From the NCBI RefSeq assembly GCF_946482605.1, contig NZ_CAMLSE010000002.1:558001-622000 (forward strand): a DNA stretch of 64,000 nt. The letters run 5' to 3'. Below are positions 35,455 through 43,715 of the stretch, piece by piece. The translations under genes and the position numbers were made by a program. Under the pieces are notes generated by a model, which was not told the origin of the DNA, made no database searches, and saw only the letters and a list, made by a program, of their open reading frames with translations. How positions within the stretch are numbered: the first letter of the stretch is position 1; each line of letters starts with the position of its first letter. This stretch comes from an uncultured Dyadobacter sp. GTDB lineage: Bacteria; Bacteroidota; Bacteroidia; Cytophagales; Spirosomataceae.

Positions 35455-37206
35455 TCATTTACCGGCTCTGGCGGCGTTTTCGGGATTACCTCCCACGTCC
35501 TTTAATCCCGCTATCATCTTCTTCATCTCCTCCATTTCTTTTTCCAGGCGGGTGACTGCTTCATCTTTTCTGTTCAGCTCTTTCACCGCCTCGATCAAAT
35601 GCGGGATCAGCCCGACATAGTTCACCGACTTCATCCCATCTTTATCTGTGGAAACAAGTTCCGGAAAAAGTGCTTCCACTTCTTGGGCTATTACCCCGGT
35701 TTGCAGGGTTTGGTCTTTTGCTTTGTCCTTCCAGAGATAATTGTAGCCACTCAGATCTGATAATTTCGCCAAGCTGCTTGACAATGGGACAATATTCGTT
35801 TTTAAACGCCGGTCAGAAGACTGTTTGATTTTACCTTTCAGGCTGATATCCTGATAGAAAATACCCGTTTGCATGACATACAAATCTCCCTCCGCATGCA
35901 TATCGCCATACAAAACCGCATTTCCAGAATTATACAACAAAAGCCCCCACTTCTGGTATTGCTGGCTGTAAACGCCTATGCAATCCGCGTAGTAGTCGTG
36001 CCTGCCAATAAACATATTCTTATCAGGATTATTATCCTTGTTGCTGAACCAAATACCCGAGGTCTCATTACCATTATACCGAAGACGGATCCGGTTCCCA
36101 ATGTCCATGAGATAGGCCGGATCCAATACATTACTTCCAATACCAATGTTACCATTTCGCAAAACCGTCATGGCATTAGAGCGGCTTTCATCGCTGAATC
36201 CGTTTCCGATCTGGAACAATCTGCTCAACGGATCGAATGATGGGTTCAATCCGATCGGATCCTGTTTGTTATTAAATGAGCCGAGAGCAACACTTCCAAA
36301 AGCTCTGGCAACCGTGCCCGCTCCTATTGATACAGCGTGGGGACCCGGCGCCATGGCACCGTCCGAGCCCATAGCCAATGAACGCTCTCCGGGCGATTTG
36401 ACCTCATAGCCTATCGCAGTGGCTCCTTTCCCGTCGGCGATAGCTCCGCGTCCGATAACTACGGCATCTTCGCTGTTCGCAAAAAGATTGGATCCGATTG
36501 CCACCGAATTGAGACCGGATGCAAATGAAAATTTCCCCATCGCAATCGAGCCTTCCCCTGAGGCTTTGGTATTGAAACCCGTCGCAAAAGAATTGACCCC
36601 AATACCATTATGATCCCAATAGGCCACACCGTTCATATCCAGCGCCCCCGCACGGAATGCACCTTTTTTGGGGTACCAGATCAAATTTGCTCCCGCCTGT
36701 ACATTGGAAAGGCTTGGGCCAGATCCCACGGTGCCTTTCTGGACTATGGGATAATTGTTCACCCATTGTTTAGAGATAAGCGAATACGGCACGCTGAGTA
36801 ATGGCGTCGTACCCATGTCGGTAAAGCTGTCAGCACCACCGTCGGGGTCGATCTCGGTCTGAATAAAATAGTCCTTCGATCCCCATTCGATGTTCAGGAA
36901 TGCATTGGTACCAACGATCAGGTTAAAAACGCCGGTTGCATTGGTTTGGGGTGAATTGGTTTGCTGATAAATAACCGGCCCGGCAGGCGAATCTTCATGG
37001 ATACTGACCCTCACCGAAACGGTCGCGGTACCAACCAGCTTCCCATTTCCGTCCCGGGCCACGCCCTGGTAACTAAACTTAAACGGGTTTTGAGCGAACG
37101 CGATCTGATGCAGCAATGCCAGAATGCATAATGTGATGAAAGTCTTCCGGCTGCGGGGTAACAAACCGTTCATGCGGGGTAAAAAGGAATGGGACAGGTT
37201 TTCCAT
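35455..37206 (-). CDS. YadA-head-like repeat protein with S74 intramolecular chaperone domain
   Basis: A 583-aa exported protein (hydrophobic stretch TFITLCILALLHQIAFAQ). Residues about 40-160 form a carbohydrate-binding-like domain; about 220-330 are repeats of about 14 residues (AMGKFSFASGLNSVAIGS, AVVIGRGAIADGKGATAIG), the left-handed beta-roll of trimeric YadA-type heads. The C-terminal 120 residues are Peptidase_S74/endosialidase chaperone (SSDRRLKTNI, GVIAQEVEALFPELV, coiled tail), which trimerises and self-cleaves at the Ser of SSDRR. No YadA anchor or T9SS domain is visible, so how it is displayed is unclear. Met12 (37173) is an alternative start. Confidence 0.85.
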   Translation of the reverse strand: MENLSHSFLPRMNGLLPRSRKTFITLCILALLHQIAFAQNPFKFSYQGVARDGNGKLVGTATVSVRVSIHEDSPAGPVIYQQTNSPQTNATGVFNLIVGTNAFLNIEWGSKDYFIQTEIDPDGGADSFTDMGTTPLLSVPYSLISKQWVNNYPIVQKGTVGSGPSLSNVQAGANLIWYPKKGAFRAGALDMNGVAYWDHNGIGVNSFATGFNTKASGEGSIAMGKFSFASGLNSVAIGSNLFANSEDAVVIGRGAIADGKGATAIGYEVKSPGERSLAMGSDGAMAPGPHAVSIGAGTVARAFGSVALGSFNNKQDPIGLNPSFDPLSRLFQIGNGFSDESRSNAMTVLRNGNIGIGSNVLDPAYLMDIGNRIRLRYNGNETSGIWFSNKDNNPDKNMFIGRHDYYADCIGVYSQQYQKWGLLLYNSGNAVLYGDMHAEGDLYVMQTGIFYQDISLKGKIKQSSDRRLKTNIVPLSSSLAKLSDLSGYNYLWKDKAKDQTLQTGVIAQEVEALFPELVSTDKDGMKSVNYVGLIPHLIEAVKELNRKDEAVTRLEKEMEEMKKMIAGLKDVGGNPENAARAGK

Positions 37207-37424
37207 AAGCTTCGGGATGGGTTAAAATGTGACACTCGAATTGAATGTCCGATGATAAGCATCCCTCGCAACAGGCTGTACATCCGTTATGCGATCGGCC
37301 CGGTTGAAAAATCAAAAGGAAATAGACATAAAACACTGATTACAATACTTTTACACAAACAGAATTACATTCAAAGTAATCCTATACCGCCATGCTGCAT
37401 TACTGCCAGATCGTGCGTCCGACA

Positions 37425-39158
37425 TCAGCTACTCTTCTTCAACCCGATCGTAAAGGTACTTCCCGCGCCCAGCTCGCTTTCCACCGTAAGTGTGCCATCC
37501 TGGGCTTCGATGAACTCGCGACTGATGGCAAGGCCCAGGCCGGTTCCTTCCTTGGTGGACCCTGGCACACGGAAATACCGGTCGAAAATCCTGTCCTTAT
37601 ATTCCTGCGAAATGCCTTGCCCGTTGTCCCGGACGGCGATCCGCACTGCGTCCCGGTCTTCTTCCAATGCAATGTGAATGCTTGAATGGTCGTAGGAATA
37701 GCGTATCGCATTGGAAATGAGGTTAGTCAACACCCAGGCTGTCTTTTCCGAATCCGCCAGCACGCTGGTTTCCACCCCGTTCTCTTCAACCAACAACCGG
37801 ATATCACGACTTTCCGCCTGTGTTTCATTAGCTGCAACCGCGTACTGCAATATCTCCCGGGGCGAGCTTCCGGCAATATTCAGCTGGATCTTGCCGCTTT
37901 CGACCTGTGTGATATTCAGCAGTTCTCCGGTAATCTTCAACAGCCGGTCGGCATCTTCGCGTATGCTGTCGAGGAGGCTGCGCTGCTCGTCGTTGGTGTC
38001 ACCTACCCGCTCGTTGCGCAGGAGGTCCAATGTAATTTTAATGGAGGAAATGGGGGTTTTCAGTTCGTGCGAGACGTTGGCTATGAAATTGGTTTTGGCA
38101 AAATCAAGCTCCTTGTAAGGGGTCACATTCCGCAAAATGATCACATGACCGATCGACCGGCTCGTCGATTCGCCCGTCGGGACAATGGAAATATCGACAT
38201 ACTCCTTTTCAAAATAGCTTTCCTTCCCATCGGCGTAGATCTTCATGGGCGAAACCGTGTCATTCGCTTTGGTTTGCGGTTCAAAAATATCCCTTACCAA
38301 CGAGCGGACGAGGTCGTTGTGCAACGCTACTTCCGCCGCATCCCGACCGACCATTTCCCCTGCTTTGAGCCCTGTAACATTGCGGGCTTCTTCGTTGGCA
38401 AAAATGATCGTCCGGTTTTCGTCCAGCCCGATCACCGGGTCGTGCATATTATCGATGAGCGTTTCCACCCGCCTCTTCTCGATCATCAGTTTGGCCAGGT
38501 TGCTGCTGTTGTATTCTTCCAGTTTCTCCGCCATGGTGTTGAACGACTGGGCCAGCTGCGCGTACTCGTCGCGGCTGCCGAAATGCACCCGCTCCGTATA
38601 GTTTTCATTGGCAATCTGCCGGATGCTCCCGGTCAATTCGCGGATCGGATTCGCGATGTTTCCCGGCAGGTTCACAAACAAGGTAAATGCGATGATGAAG
38701 CACAACGTGCCCGTTATCCCGATCCAGACCATCGAACTTTTGGCCGTCTGGCTGGCGACCTGACTTTTGCGGCTGATGGCATCGAGGTTGATGCTCATGA
38801 TCTCGGTCACATCGCCTCGGATCTGGCCGATTACCTGCTGATCGCGCACGTCGGTTCGCAGCTTTTCATAATGACGGGTTAGCTGGTCGGTTAGCTCCTT
38901 TTCCCCGATCTCCGTGACGTTCCGCTGCTGGGCTTCCAGGTTCTTTTTGAAAAGGTCGAGCGCTCCCGCGTGGATTTCCAGCTCGTCGAGCGCCCGGAGC
39001 ATTTGCCGGGAGTACACGAGGGAATTATGGTTAGCTACGATGATATTGCGGGAATCGGCCGACAGCAGGCTTACCTGCCGGATACCGACGACCGCCAGCA
39101 CGGTGATCATCGCGAAAAGCAGTCCGATGCCCAGCCGTAGTTTGGTTTTGATTTTCAT
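37425..39158 (-). CDS. Membrane sensor histidine kinase of the split KdpD system
   Basis: A 577-aa kinase: transmembrane helices about 8-28 and 148-170 flanking a periplasmic helical domain, HAMP (about 172-225), PAS (about 240-345), HisKA (FIANVSHELKTPISS near 360) and HATPase (VLTNLISNAIRYSY, DNGQGISQEY, GTGLGLAISREF). It follows the KdpD N-terminal gene by one base, and together they carry all parts of a KdpD, although the sensor part (HAMP/PAS) differs from the four-helix KdpD of E. coli. Its likely target is the sigma54-type regulator at 47852-49189 (inference). Confidence 0.9.
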   Translation of the reverse strand: MKIKTKLRLGIGLLFAMITVLAVVGIRQVSLLSADSRNIIVANHNSLVYSRQMLRALDELEIHAGALDLFKKNLEAQQRNVTEIGEKELTDQLTRHYEKLRTDVRDQQVIGQIRGDVTEIMSINLDAISRKSQVASQTAKSSMVWIGITGTLCFIIAFTLFVNLPGNIANPIRELTGSIRQIANENYTERVHFGSRDEYAQLAQSFNTMAEKLEEYNSSNLAKLMIEKRRVETLIDNMHDPVIGLDENRTIIFANEEARNVTGLKAGEMVGRDAAEVALHNDLVRSLVRDIFEPQTKANDTVSPMKIYADGKESYFEKEYVDISIVPTGESTSRSIGHVIILRNVTPYKELDFAKTNFIANVSHELKTPISSIKITLDLLRNERVGDTNDEQRSLLDSIREDADRLLKITGELLNITQVESGKIQLNIAGSSPREILQYAVAANETQAESRDIRLLVEENGVETSVLADSEKTAWVLTNLISNAIRYSYDHSSIHIALEEDRDAVRIAVRDNGQGISQEYKDRIFDRYFRVPGSTKEGTGLGLAISREFIEAQDGTLTVESELGAGSTFTIGLKKSS

Positions 39159-39159
39159 T

Positions 39160-40278
39160 TCAGGAAAGTATTACGAGGTCAATGTCGGAAGAAGACATTT
39201 TATTTAAAAGTCCATTGAACACATTCGTCGCCAGAATGACTTTGAAGAGGTTCAAATGAGGCTTTCCGATGCATATCGTCGTGATTTTGTTCTTTTCGGC
39301 CACTTCCACAATGGTTTTGGCAATGCTGCTGCTCTCCATTTTGATCACATTACCGCCAAGCTCGGTAGCCAGCTTAAAGTTATTGATCAGGTGCCGCTGC
39401 TTGGCCAGCCCGATCCGGCTCGCCGATTCCGCCGGCGTTTGTACATATAACAAAAACCAGCTGCTATGGTAATAGTTTGCAAGCCGGGCGACTTTCCGGA
39501 TGACATTACGCGCCGTTTTTTCATTGCTGCTGATACACGCCAGAAACCGTTCGTGCTTTAATACCATGCCTGGCTGGATCTCACTCTCCACCTTCCGCTC
39601 GACCTGCGACGCTACTTCTTTCAGAGCGAGTTCGCGCAGTTGGAGGATATGCTGGGGTTTGAAAAAGTTCTGCAATGCTGCCTGGATCTTTTCCTCCCGA
39701 TAAATCTTACCTTCTTTTAAACGCGTAATCAGCTCATCTGCGGTAAGGTCGATGTTCACGACTTCATCCGCCATCCCGAGCACTTTATCGGGGATGCGCT
39801 CCGCTACTTCCACGCCGGTAATTTCGCGCACTTCCTGGTTCAGGCTTTCGATGTGCTGGATATTCACCGCCGAGATCACATTGATCCCGGCATCGAGAAT
39901 ATCCAGCACATCCTGCCAGCGTTTTGCATTCTTGCTGCCTTCGATATTGGAATGCGCCAGTTCATCCACCACCACTACCTCGGGGCGGAGTGAGATCACG
40001 GCCTGAACATCCAGCTCTTCCAGTTCCTTCCCTTTGTAAAACAGTTTCCGCCTGGGTATCACCGGCAAACCTTCCAGCAGATCGTGCGTTTCTTTGCGCA
40101 AATGCGTTTCGATATAACCGATCTTCACATCGATCCCCGTACGCAGCAATGCATGCGCTTCCTGTAACATGCGATACGTTTTACCAACACCCGCACTCAT
40201 CCCGATGTAGATCTTGAATTTACCTTTCCTCGATTTTCTGATCAGTTCCAGAAAGTGTTCCGCATTGCTGGCCTCCAT
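39160..40278 (-). CDS. kdpD: KdpD N-terminal sensor protein (KdpD plus Usp domains)
   Basis: A 372-aa cytoplasmic protein equal to the N-terminal part of KdpD: KdpD domain (about 18-225) with Walker A GMSAGVGKT near 26 and VVVVDELAHSN as Walker B, then a universal-stress-protein-like domain (about 245-372; ACISSNEKTARNVIRKVARLA, TICIGKPHLNLFK). In E. coli this region senses intracellular K+ and nucleotides and regulates the kinase. Here it is a separate gene one base before the kinase gene, so it must act in trans. It starts 12 bp after the GNAT gene and is co-transcribed with the kdp set. Confidence 0.92.
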   Translation of the reverse strand: MEASNAEHFLELIRKSRKGKFKIYIGMSAGVGKTYRMLQEAHALLRTGIDVKIGYIETHLRKETHDLLEGLPVIPRRKLFYKGKELEELDVQAVISLRPEVVVVDELAHSNIEGSKNAKRWQDVLDILDAGINVISAVNIQHIESLNQEVREITGVEVAERIPDKVLGMADEVVNIDLTADELITRLKEGKIYREEKIQAALQNFFKPQHILQLRELALKEVASQVERKVESEIQPGMVLKHERFLACISSNEKTARNVIRKVARLANYYHSSWFLLYVQTPAESASRIGLAKQRHLINNFKLATELGGNVIKMESSSIAKTIVEVAEKNKITTICIGKPHLNLFKVILATNVFNGLLNKMSSSDIDLVILS

Positions 40279-40290
40279 GCTTTTCAGGGT

Positions 40291-40890
40291 TTATGGGTTA
40301 ATGTCGGCGGTATGTTCAGGATGTTTGCGGGCATGTCGGGGTGTGTACAACATGGCTGTACACAGACAGTTCCTGAATTCCTTACTCTTCAAAATGCAAT
40401 GATTGACGCAGCTTTCGCAATGATCCCAGAAGGTCCGCTCTTGCGGCAGCTCGTGAAAGGCAACGGGTTCAAAACCCAGCAGGGAGTTCATTTTCATGAT
40501 CGCGGAGCCGGTTGTAATGCTGAATAGCTTTGCTTCGGGATATTTGCTCCGGCTCAACTCAAAAATCTGCTTTTTAATCGCCTTTGCCACGCCTTTGAGC
40601 CGGAATGCAGGCGAAACGATCAGGCCCGAGTTCGACACAAAGGCACCGCCACTCCATACTTCAATGTAGGAAAAACCGACCCAAACGCCGCTTGCGGTCA
40701 CTGCCACAACGGCCTGGCCCTCCCTCATTTTCTGCACGATGCTGGCTGGCGATCTTTTGGAAATACCCGATCCTCTTTGCAGTGCGGAATGTTCCATTTC
40801 GTCGGTGATCAAGCGGGCAAATTGTTCGTCGGCTCTTCCGGCGATGTGAATATCAATCGGATCAGAATCCTTTTTCATGGTGGTCAGCAA
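40291..40890 (-). CDS. GNAT family N-acetyltransferase with Cys-rich C-terminus
   Basis: A 199-aa GNAT: residues about 60-140 show the acetyl-CoA-binding pattern (NSGLIVSPAFRLKGVAKAIKKQIF). The C-terminal 45 residues hold a cluster of cysteines, CESCVNHCILKSKEFRNCLCTAM, that could bind metal. I recall very similar proteins next to arginine-biosynthesis genes in other Bacteroidota, but here it sits between a small protein gene and kdpD. Its start overlaps the preceding gene's stop region, and Met5 (40878) is an alternative start. Substrate unknown. Confidence 0.82.
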   Translation of the reverse strand: MLTTMKKDSDPIDIHIAGRADEQFARLITDEMEHSALQRGSGISKRSPASIVQKMREGQAVVAVTASGVWVGFSYIEVWSGGAFVSNSGLIVSPAFRLKGVAKAIKKQIFELSRSKYPEAKLFSITTGSAIMKMNSLLGFEPVAFHELPQERTFWDHCESCVNHCILKSKEFRNCLCTAMLYTPRHARKHPEHTADINP

Positions 40891-41246
40891 TGGCTGTCAG
40901 TCAATTGTTTTAAATGTATTTTATATAAAATATCGGGAATGATCTCGCCCGGCAAAGCCGACACCTGACGACCTCTGGTCCAGACATTGGCATACACAAA
41001 CACATTCTCGATCAGGAGCCTCACCATCGCGTCGCCTTCCCGGTAGACGCGCTCCGCCAGCGCGAAGCACTGACGCGCCGGCCCGAAATGCCGGTGCTCG
41101 ACGGTGTTCCTGGTACAATCCGACAGATAATGGATCGATGAATGGATAGAAGCGAAAGTACGCGGAGATAGGGCCGCACAATCCGTTCCGGCCAGGTGAG
41201 GAAGTTCATTTCGTAAGAGATCGATAATTTGTAACTGGGTAAACAT
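40884..41246 (-). CDS. Small DUF7674-like protein
   Basis: A 120-aa soluble helical protein containing CFALAERVYREGDAMVRLLIENVFVYANV, which resembles the recently named DUF7674 family; this is recognition by pattern only. No catalytic motif is seen. It sits between the porin and GNAT genes of the kdp locus, 54 bp after the former and overlapping the latter, so it is probably co-expressed with them. Confidence 0.65.
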   Translation of the reverse strand: MFTQLQIIDLLRNELPHLAGTDCAALSPRTFASIHSSIHYLSDCTRNTVEHRHFGPARQCFALAERVYREGDAMVRLLIENVFVYANVWTRGRQVSALPGEIIPDILYKIHLKQLTDSHC

Positions 41247-41300
41247 GGCAATATGGGTTAGTTTGGAAGTGTGCCGTCACGGGCACCGGCATAGCGCCTG

Positions 41301-42401
41301 TCAGTTTAATGCGAATGTCAATGCCGTGGTCACGTAGGTCTTGTTCCTGGACATGTCGTCATTTTTTCCGTTAAAAATAGCGTCGCGGCTGTTCAGGTTT
41401 CGGGCTTCAATGCGCCACATGACCTGCGGGCTGATCTGATAATCGAGATTGAGCGAAACGCCGTAGGTCCTGAAACCGTGATCCGTGCCGGTAGCGATGA
41501 TCACGCCGTTTTTATCATGATAATATTCCCCTCTGGCGGCGATATGGACGCTCGGCCCCGGTGAATAGCGAACGATCATCACCGGTACATACACGGTACT
41601 GAATGCACTGCTGCCTTTGACCTTCTGCTCACTGCCGATGTCGAATCCGGCGGTAAGGCCCCATTGGTCGGTTAGCTGAAAAATCCCATACAGGTTATGA
41701 TAGTAGCGCATTTGCCGCAGACTGTCGGGCTTGTCGCTGCCGATGAATGTGCTGTAATTAAGCGTAACCGATGGAGACGGCTTGAAAGTCACCTGCGTCC
41801 CGAATGCGGGTGTCGAGTTCCCATCCGTCCGTTGGATACGCTGCCAGCCATTGAGGTAAATGGCCGACAGGTACCATTTTTCATTACCGCTCGTATAGCC
41901 CAACTTCACTCCCGATTCGAAGTAAGGCGTATTTTCGGCTACCAGGCTCCTGGTCAGCGCCCAGTTATCTTTCCCGATCGCACTTTCGAAACCGATGTGT
42001 GACGGCATTACGCCCGCGTCGAGCCACAGATTATGGTTCCTGGAAATTTTGACTCCCGCATTGGCCTCGTAAATGTTTCTCAGGACGCCCGGTTCAGCGG
42101 CATAGTTCGCATTCATGTACGTGCCTGCCGCGAGTGCAAGATTGGCTCGGACCCTGTCGCCGGTATAGCTTCCTTTCAGAAACGCCAGGTTCAGGTTCAC
42201 CTCACCGGTCCGGTTGTGGTTGTAGATAAAACCGGGCATGGTATGGTTGTCATTTTTATGGAAATCCTGCACATAGTAGGACTCCACATAGGCGCTTACG
42301 GCAAACGGCGAGGCGGGCGCAGTGTCAGCTTGCGTGGAATCCTGGGCAATAGCGTGTGAAACGGTAGCAATAGCAAGCGAACTTAAAATCAAGGTTTTCA
42401 T
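41301..42401 (-). CDS. Outer-membrane beta-barrel porin (bbp2/OmpL-like)
   Basis: A 366-aa protein with signal peptide (MKTLILSSLAIATVSHAIAQ) and a barrel of alternating amphipathic strands ending in YVTTALTFALN, with aromatic residues at strand ends. The start (AVSAYVESYYVQDF) and the AGVMPSHIGFESAIGKDNW block fit the putative beta-barrel porin-2 family. Located between kdpC and the regulatory genes, it probably provides an outer-membrane path for ions to the Kdp pump. Met9 of the longer frame is the right start because it begins the signal peptide. Confidence 0.85.
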   Translation of the reverse strand: MKTLILSSLAIATVSHAIAQDSTQADTAPASPFAVSAYVESYYVQDFHKNDNHTMPGFIYNHNRTGEVNLNLAFLKGSYTGDRVRANLALAAGTYMNANYAAEPGVLRNIYEANAGVKISRNHNLWLDAGVMPSHIGFESAIGKDNWALTRSLVAENTPYFESGVKLGYTSGNEKWYLSAIYLNGWQRIQRTDGNSTPAFGTQVTFKPSPSVTLNYSTFIGSDKPDSLRQMRYYHNLYGIFQLTDQWGLTAGFDIGSEQKVKGSSAFSTVYVPVMIVRYSPGPSVHIAARGEYYHDKNGVIIATGTDHGFRTYGVSLNLDYQISPQVMWRIEARNLNSRDAIFNGKNDDMSRNKTYVTTALTFALN

Positions 42402-42490
42402 AAAATGGTCAAGCTGTTCAATCATAGCCGCGCGGTAAGAAGAAGCGCAGCCCGCTGCGACGGCACTGGAAACGGGCGGCGCTGTTGGGA

Positions 42491-43051
42491 TTATTTCAGT
42501 TGATCAAGCGCCAAATTCAGTTTCAGCACATTGATTTTCGCTGGCCCGAACATGCCGAGCAATGGTCCGTTGATATGGTCTTTCACAAGCTGTTGCAACT
42601 TCTGCTCCGGCAGGTTACGACCCTTCGCTATCCGTTCTACCTGCACCAATGCTGCTTTTTCCGAAATGTCGGGGTCGAGACCACTACCGCTCGCGGTTAC
42701 GAGCTCCACGGGAATGTCCGCCTTTTTCACGCCCGGGTTATGCACGAGGAAAGTATCGATCCGGGCCTTCACCACGCCCAGGTATTCTTCATTGGAAGGC
42801 CCCTTGTTGCTGCCACCGCTACCGGCGGCATTATAACCCACGGCGGAAGGTCGGGAATTGAAATACTTATCATCGGTAAACGACTGCCCGATATTGGCAT
42901 AATAACGTTTCCCGTTCTGTTGGATCACCTCACCTTTGCCGCGGTTAGGAAAGGCCTGAGCAATACCCAGGATTACCAGCGTGTACACGCCTGAGAAGAA
43001 TAACAGCGTCACGATCGTCAACCGGATCGCTGGGAGAATGTGTTGCTTCAT
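42491..43051 (-). CDS. kdpC: Potassium-transporting ATPase subunit KdpC
   Basis: A 186-aa protein: one N-terminal transmembrane helix (about 8-30) and a periplasmic domain with the conserved YFNSRPSAVGYNAAGSGGSNKGPSN and SGLDPDISEKAA blocks. KdpC is the accessory subunit of the high-affinity K+ pump. The start at 43051 (MKQHILPAIRL) is chosen over 43090. Unlike typical kdp operons, it is separated from kdpB by about 660 bp holding a toxin-antitoxin pair on the other strand, so its transcription from the kdp promoter has to pass through antisense genes. Confidence 0.93.
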   Translation of the reverse strand: MKQHILPAIRLTIVTLLFFSGVYTLVILGIAQAFPNRGKGEVIQQNGKRYYANIGQSFTDDKYFNSRPSAVGYNAAGSGGSNKGPSNEEYLGVVKARIDTFLVHNPGVKKADIPVELVTASGSGLDPDISEKAALVQVERIAKGRNLPEQKLQQLVKDHINGPLLGMFGPAKINVLKLNLALDQLK

Positions 43052-43091
43052 GGTTTTGAAATTTTTATTTTTGAGAAAAAGAAATCGCACT

Positions 43092-43322
43092 ATGTACAGG
43101 AAAGTTTTTGTCGCCGAAAATGCTGAGGACCTGAATGTCAGGCTGCCAGACGAATACCTTCACAAGGATATCGAGATCATAGCCTTCGATCTTGGCGAAT
43201 CCGTCGAGGGACTTAGGGCAAGCAAGAGAGAAGCTGCTGAAAAAGCGGTTGAATTCTTTAAAACCATTCAAATAGATCGTTCCGGCTTTAAATTCGATCG
43301 CGATGAGGCCAATGAACGATAA
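43092..43322 (+). CDS. VapB-like antitoxin
   Basis: A 76-aa protein. The N-terminal half has beta strands (VFVAENAEDLNVRLPDEY, IEIIAFDLGE) and the C-terminal part a charged tail ending FDRDEANER, the pattern of small antitoxins paired with PIN toxins in Bacteroidota. Its last bases overlap the toxin ATG at 43312, as in vapBC pairs. It is divergent from kdpC with 40 bp between the starts. It is on the strand opposite the kdp operon, so it is an insertion between kdpB and kdpC. Confidence 0.75.
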   Translation: MYRKVFVAENAEDLNVRLPDEYLHKDIEIIAFDLGESVEGLRASKREAAEKAVEFFKTIQIDRSGFKFDRDEANER

Positions 43323-43715
43323 CTTTTTCATTGACACGAACGTCGCATTATATCTGATCGATCTTAATGAAACTGACAAGAGGCTTGCAGCTATGGCGCT
43401 CATGCGGGAAGTTCCTTTCATCAGTCCGCAAGTAGTTTTGAATGTATCAACGTTTGCATCCGGAAACACAAAATGGATCGCGAATCGGCTACATTGTTTG
43501 TCAATTGGCTTACGGCTGCATCGCTCATTATTCCAGAAAATACGGCAGTAGTCCATTCCGCACTTTTGCTCATGAACCGATATCGCTTACAACCTTTCGA
43601 TGCAAAAATCGTAGCATCAGCACTCGAAGCGAATTGCGATATTTTGTATTCCGAAGACATGCAGAACGGACTTTTGATTGAAAACAGATTACGGATTGTC
43701 AACCCTTTTATTTAA
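43312..43715 (+). pseudogene. PIN-domain toxin (VapC-like), frameshifted
   Basis: The frame starting at 43312 gives a PIN N-terminus (FFIDTNVALYLIDLNETDKR with the first catalytic Asp, then ISPQVVLN), which continues in another frame near 43440. The next frame reads ECINVCIRKHKMDRESATL and continues to YRLQPFDAKIVASALEANCDILYSEDMQNGL with the remaining acidic residues, ending at 43715. The two halves join if four bases (AATG) are restored near AATG at 43441, so an AATGAATG slip is the likely cause. The toxin is probably inactive unless the frameshift is reversible. It ends 4 bp inside the end of kdpB. Confidence 0.85.

Noticed and set aside
37686..38882. 398-codon open frame on the + strand opposite the kinase gene
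   Set aside because: It lies fully antisense to a well-defined histidine kinase whose HAMP, PAS, HisKA and HATPase motifs are clear; its translation has no recognisable domain and its openness follows from the codon bias of the kinase.
40291..40890. Arginine-biosynthesis acetyltransferase
   Set aside because: Similar GNATs are recalled beside arginine genes, but no arg gene is in this window, so no pathway was assigned.
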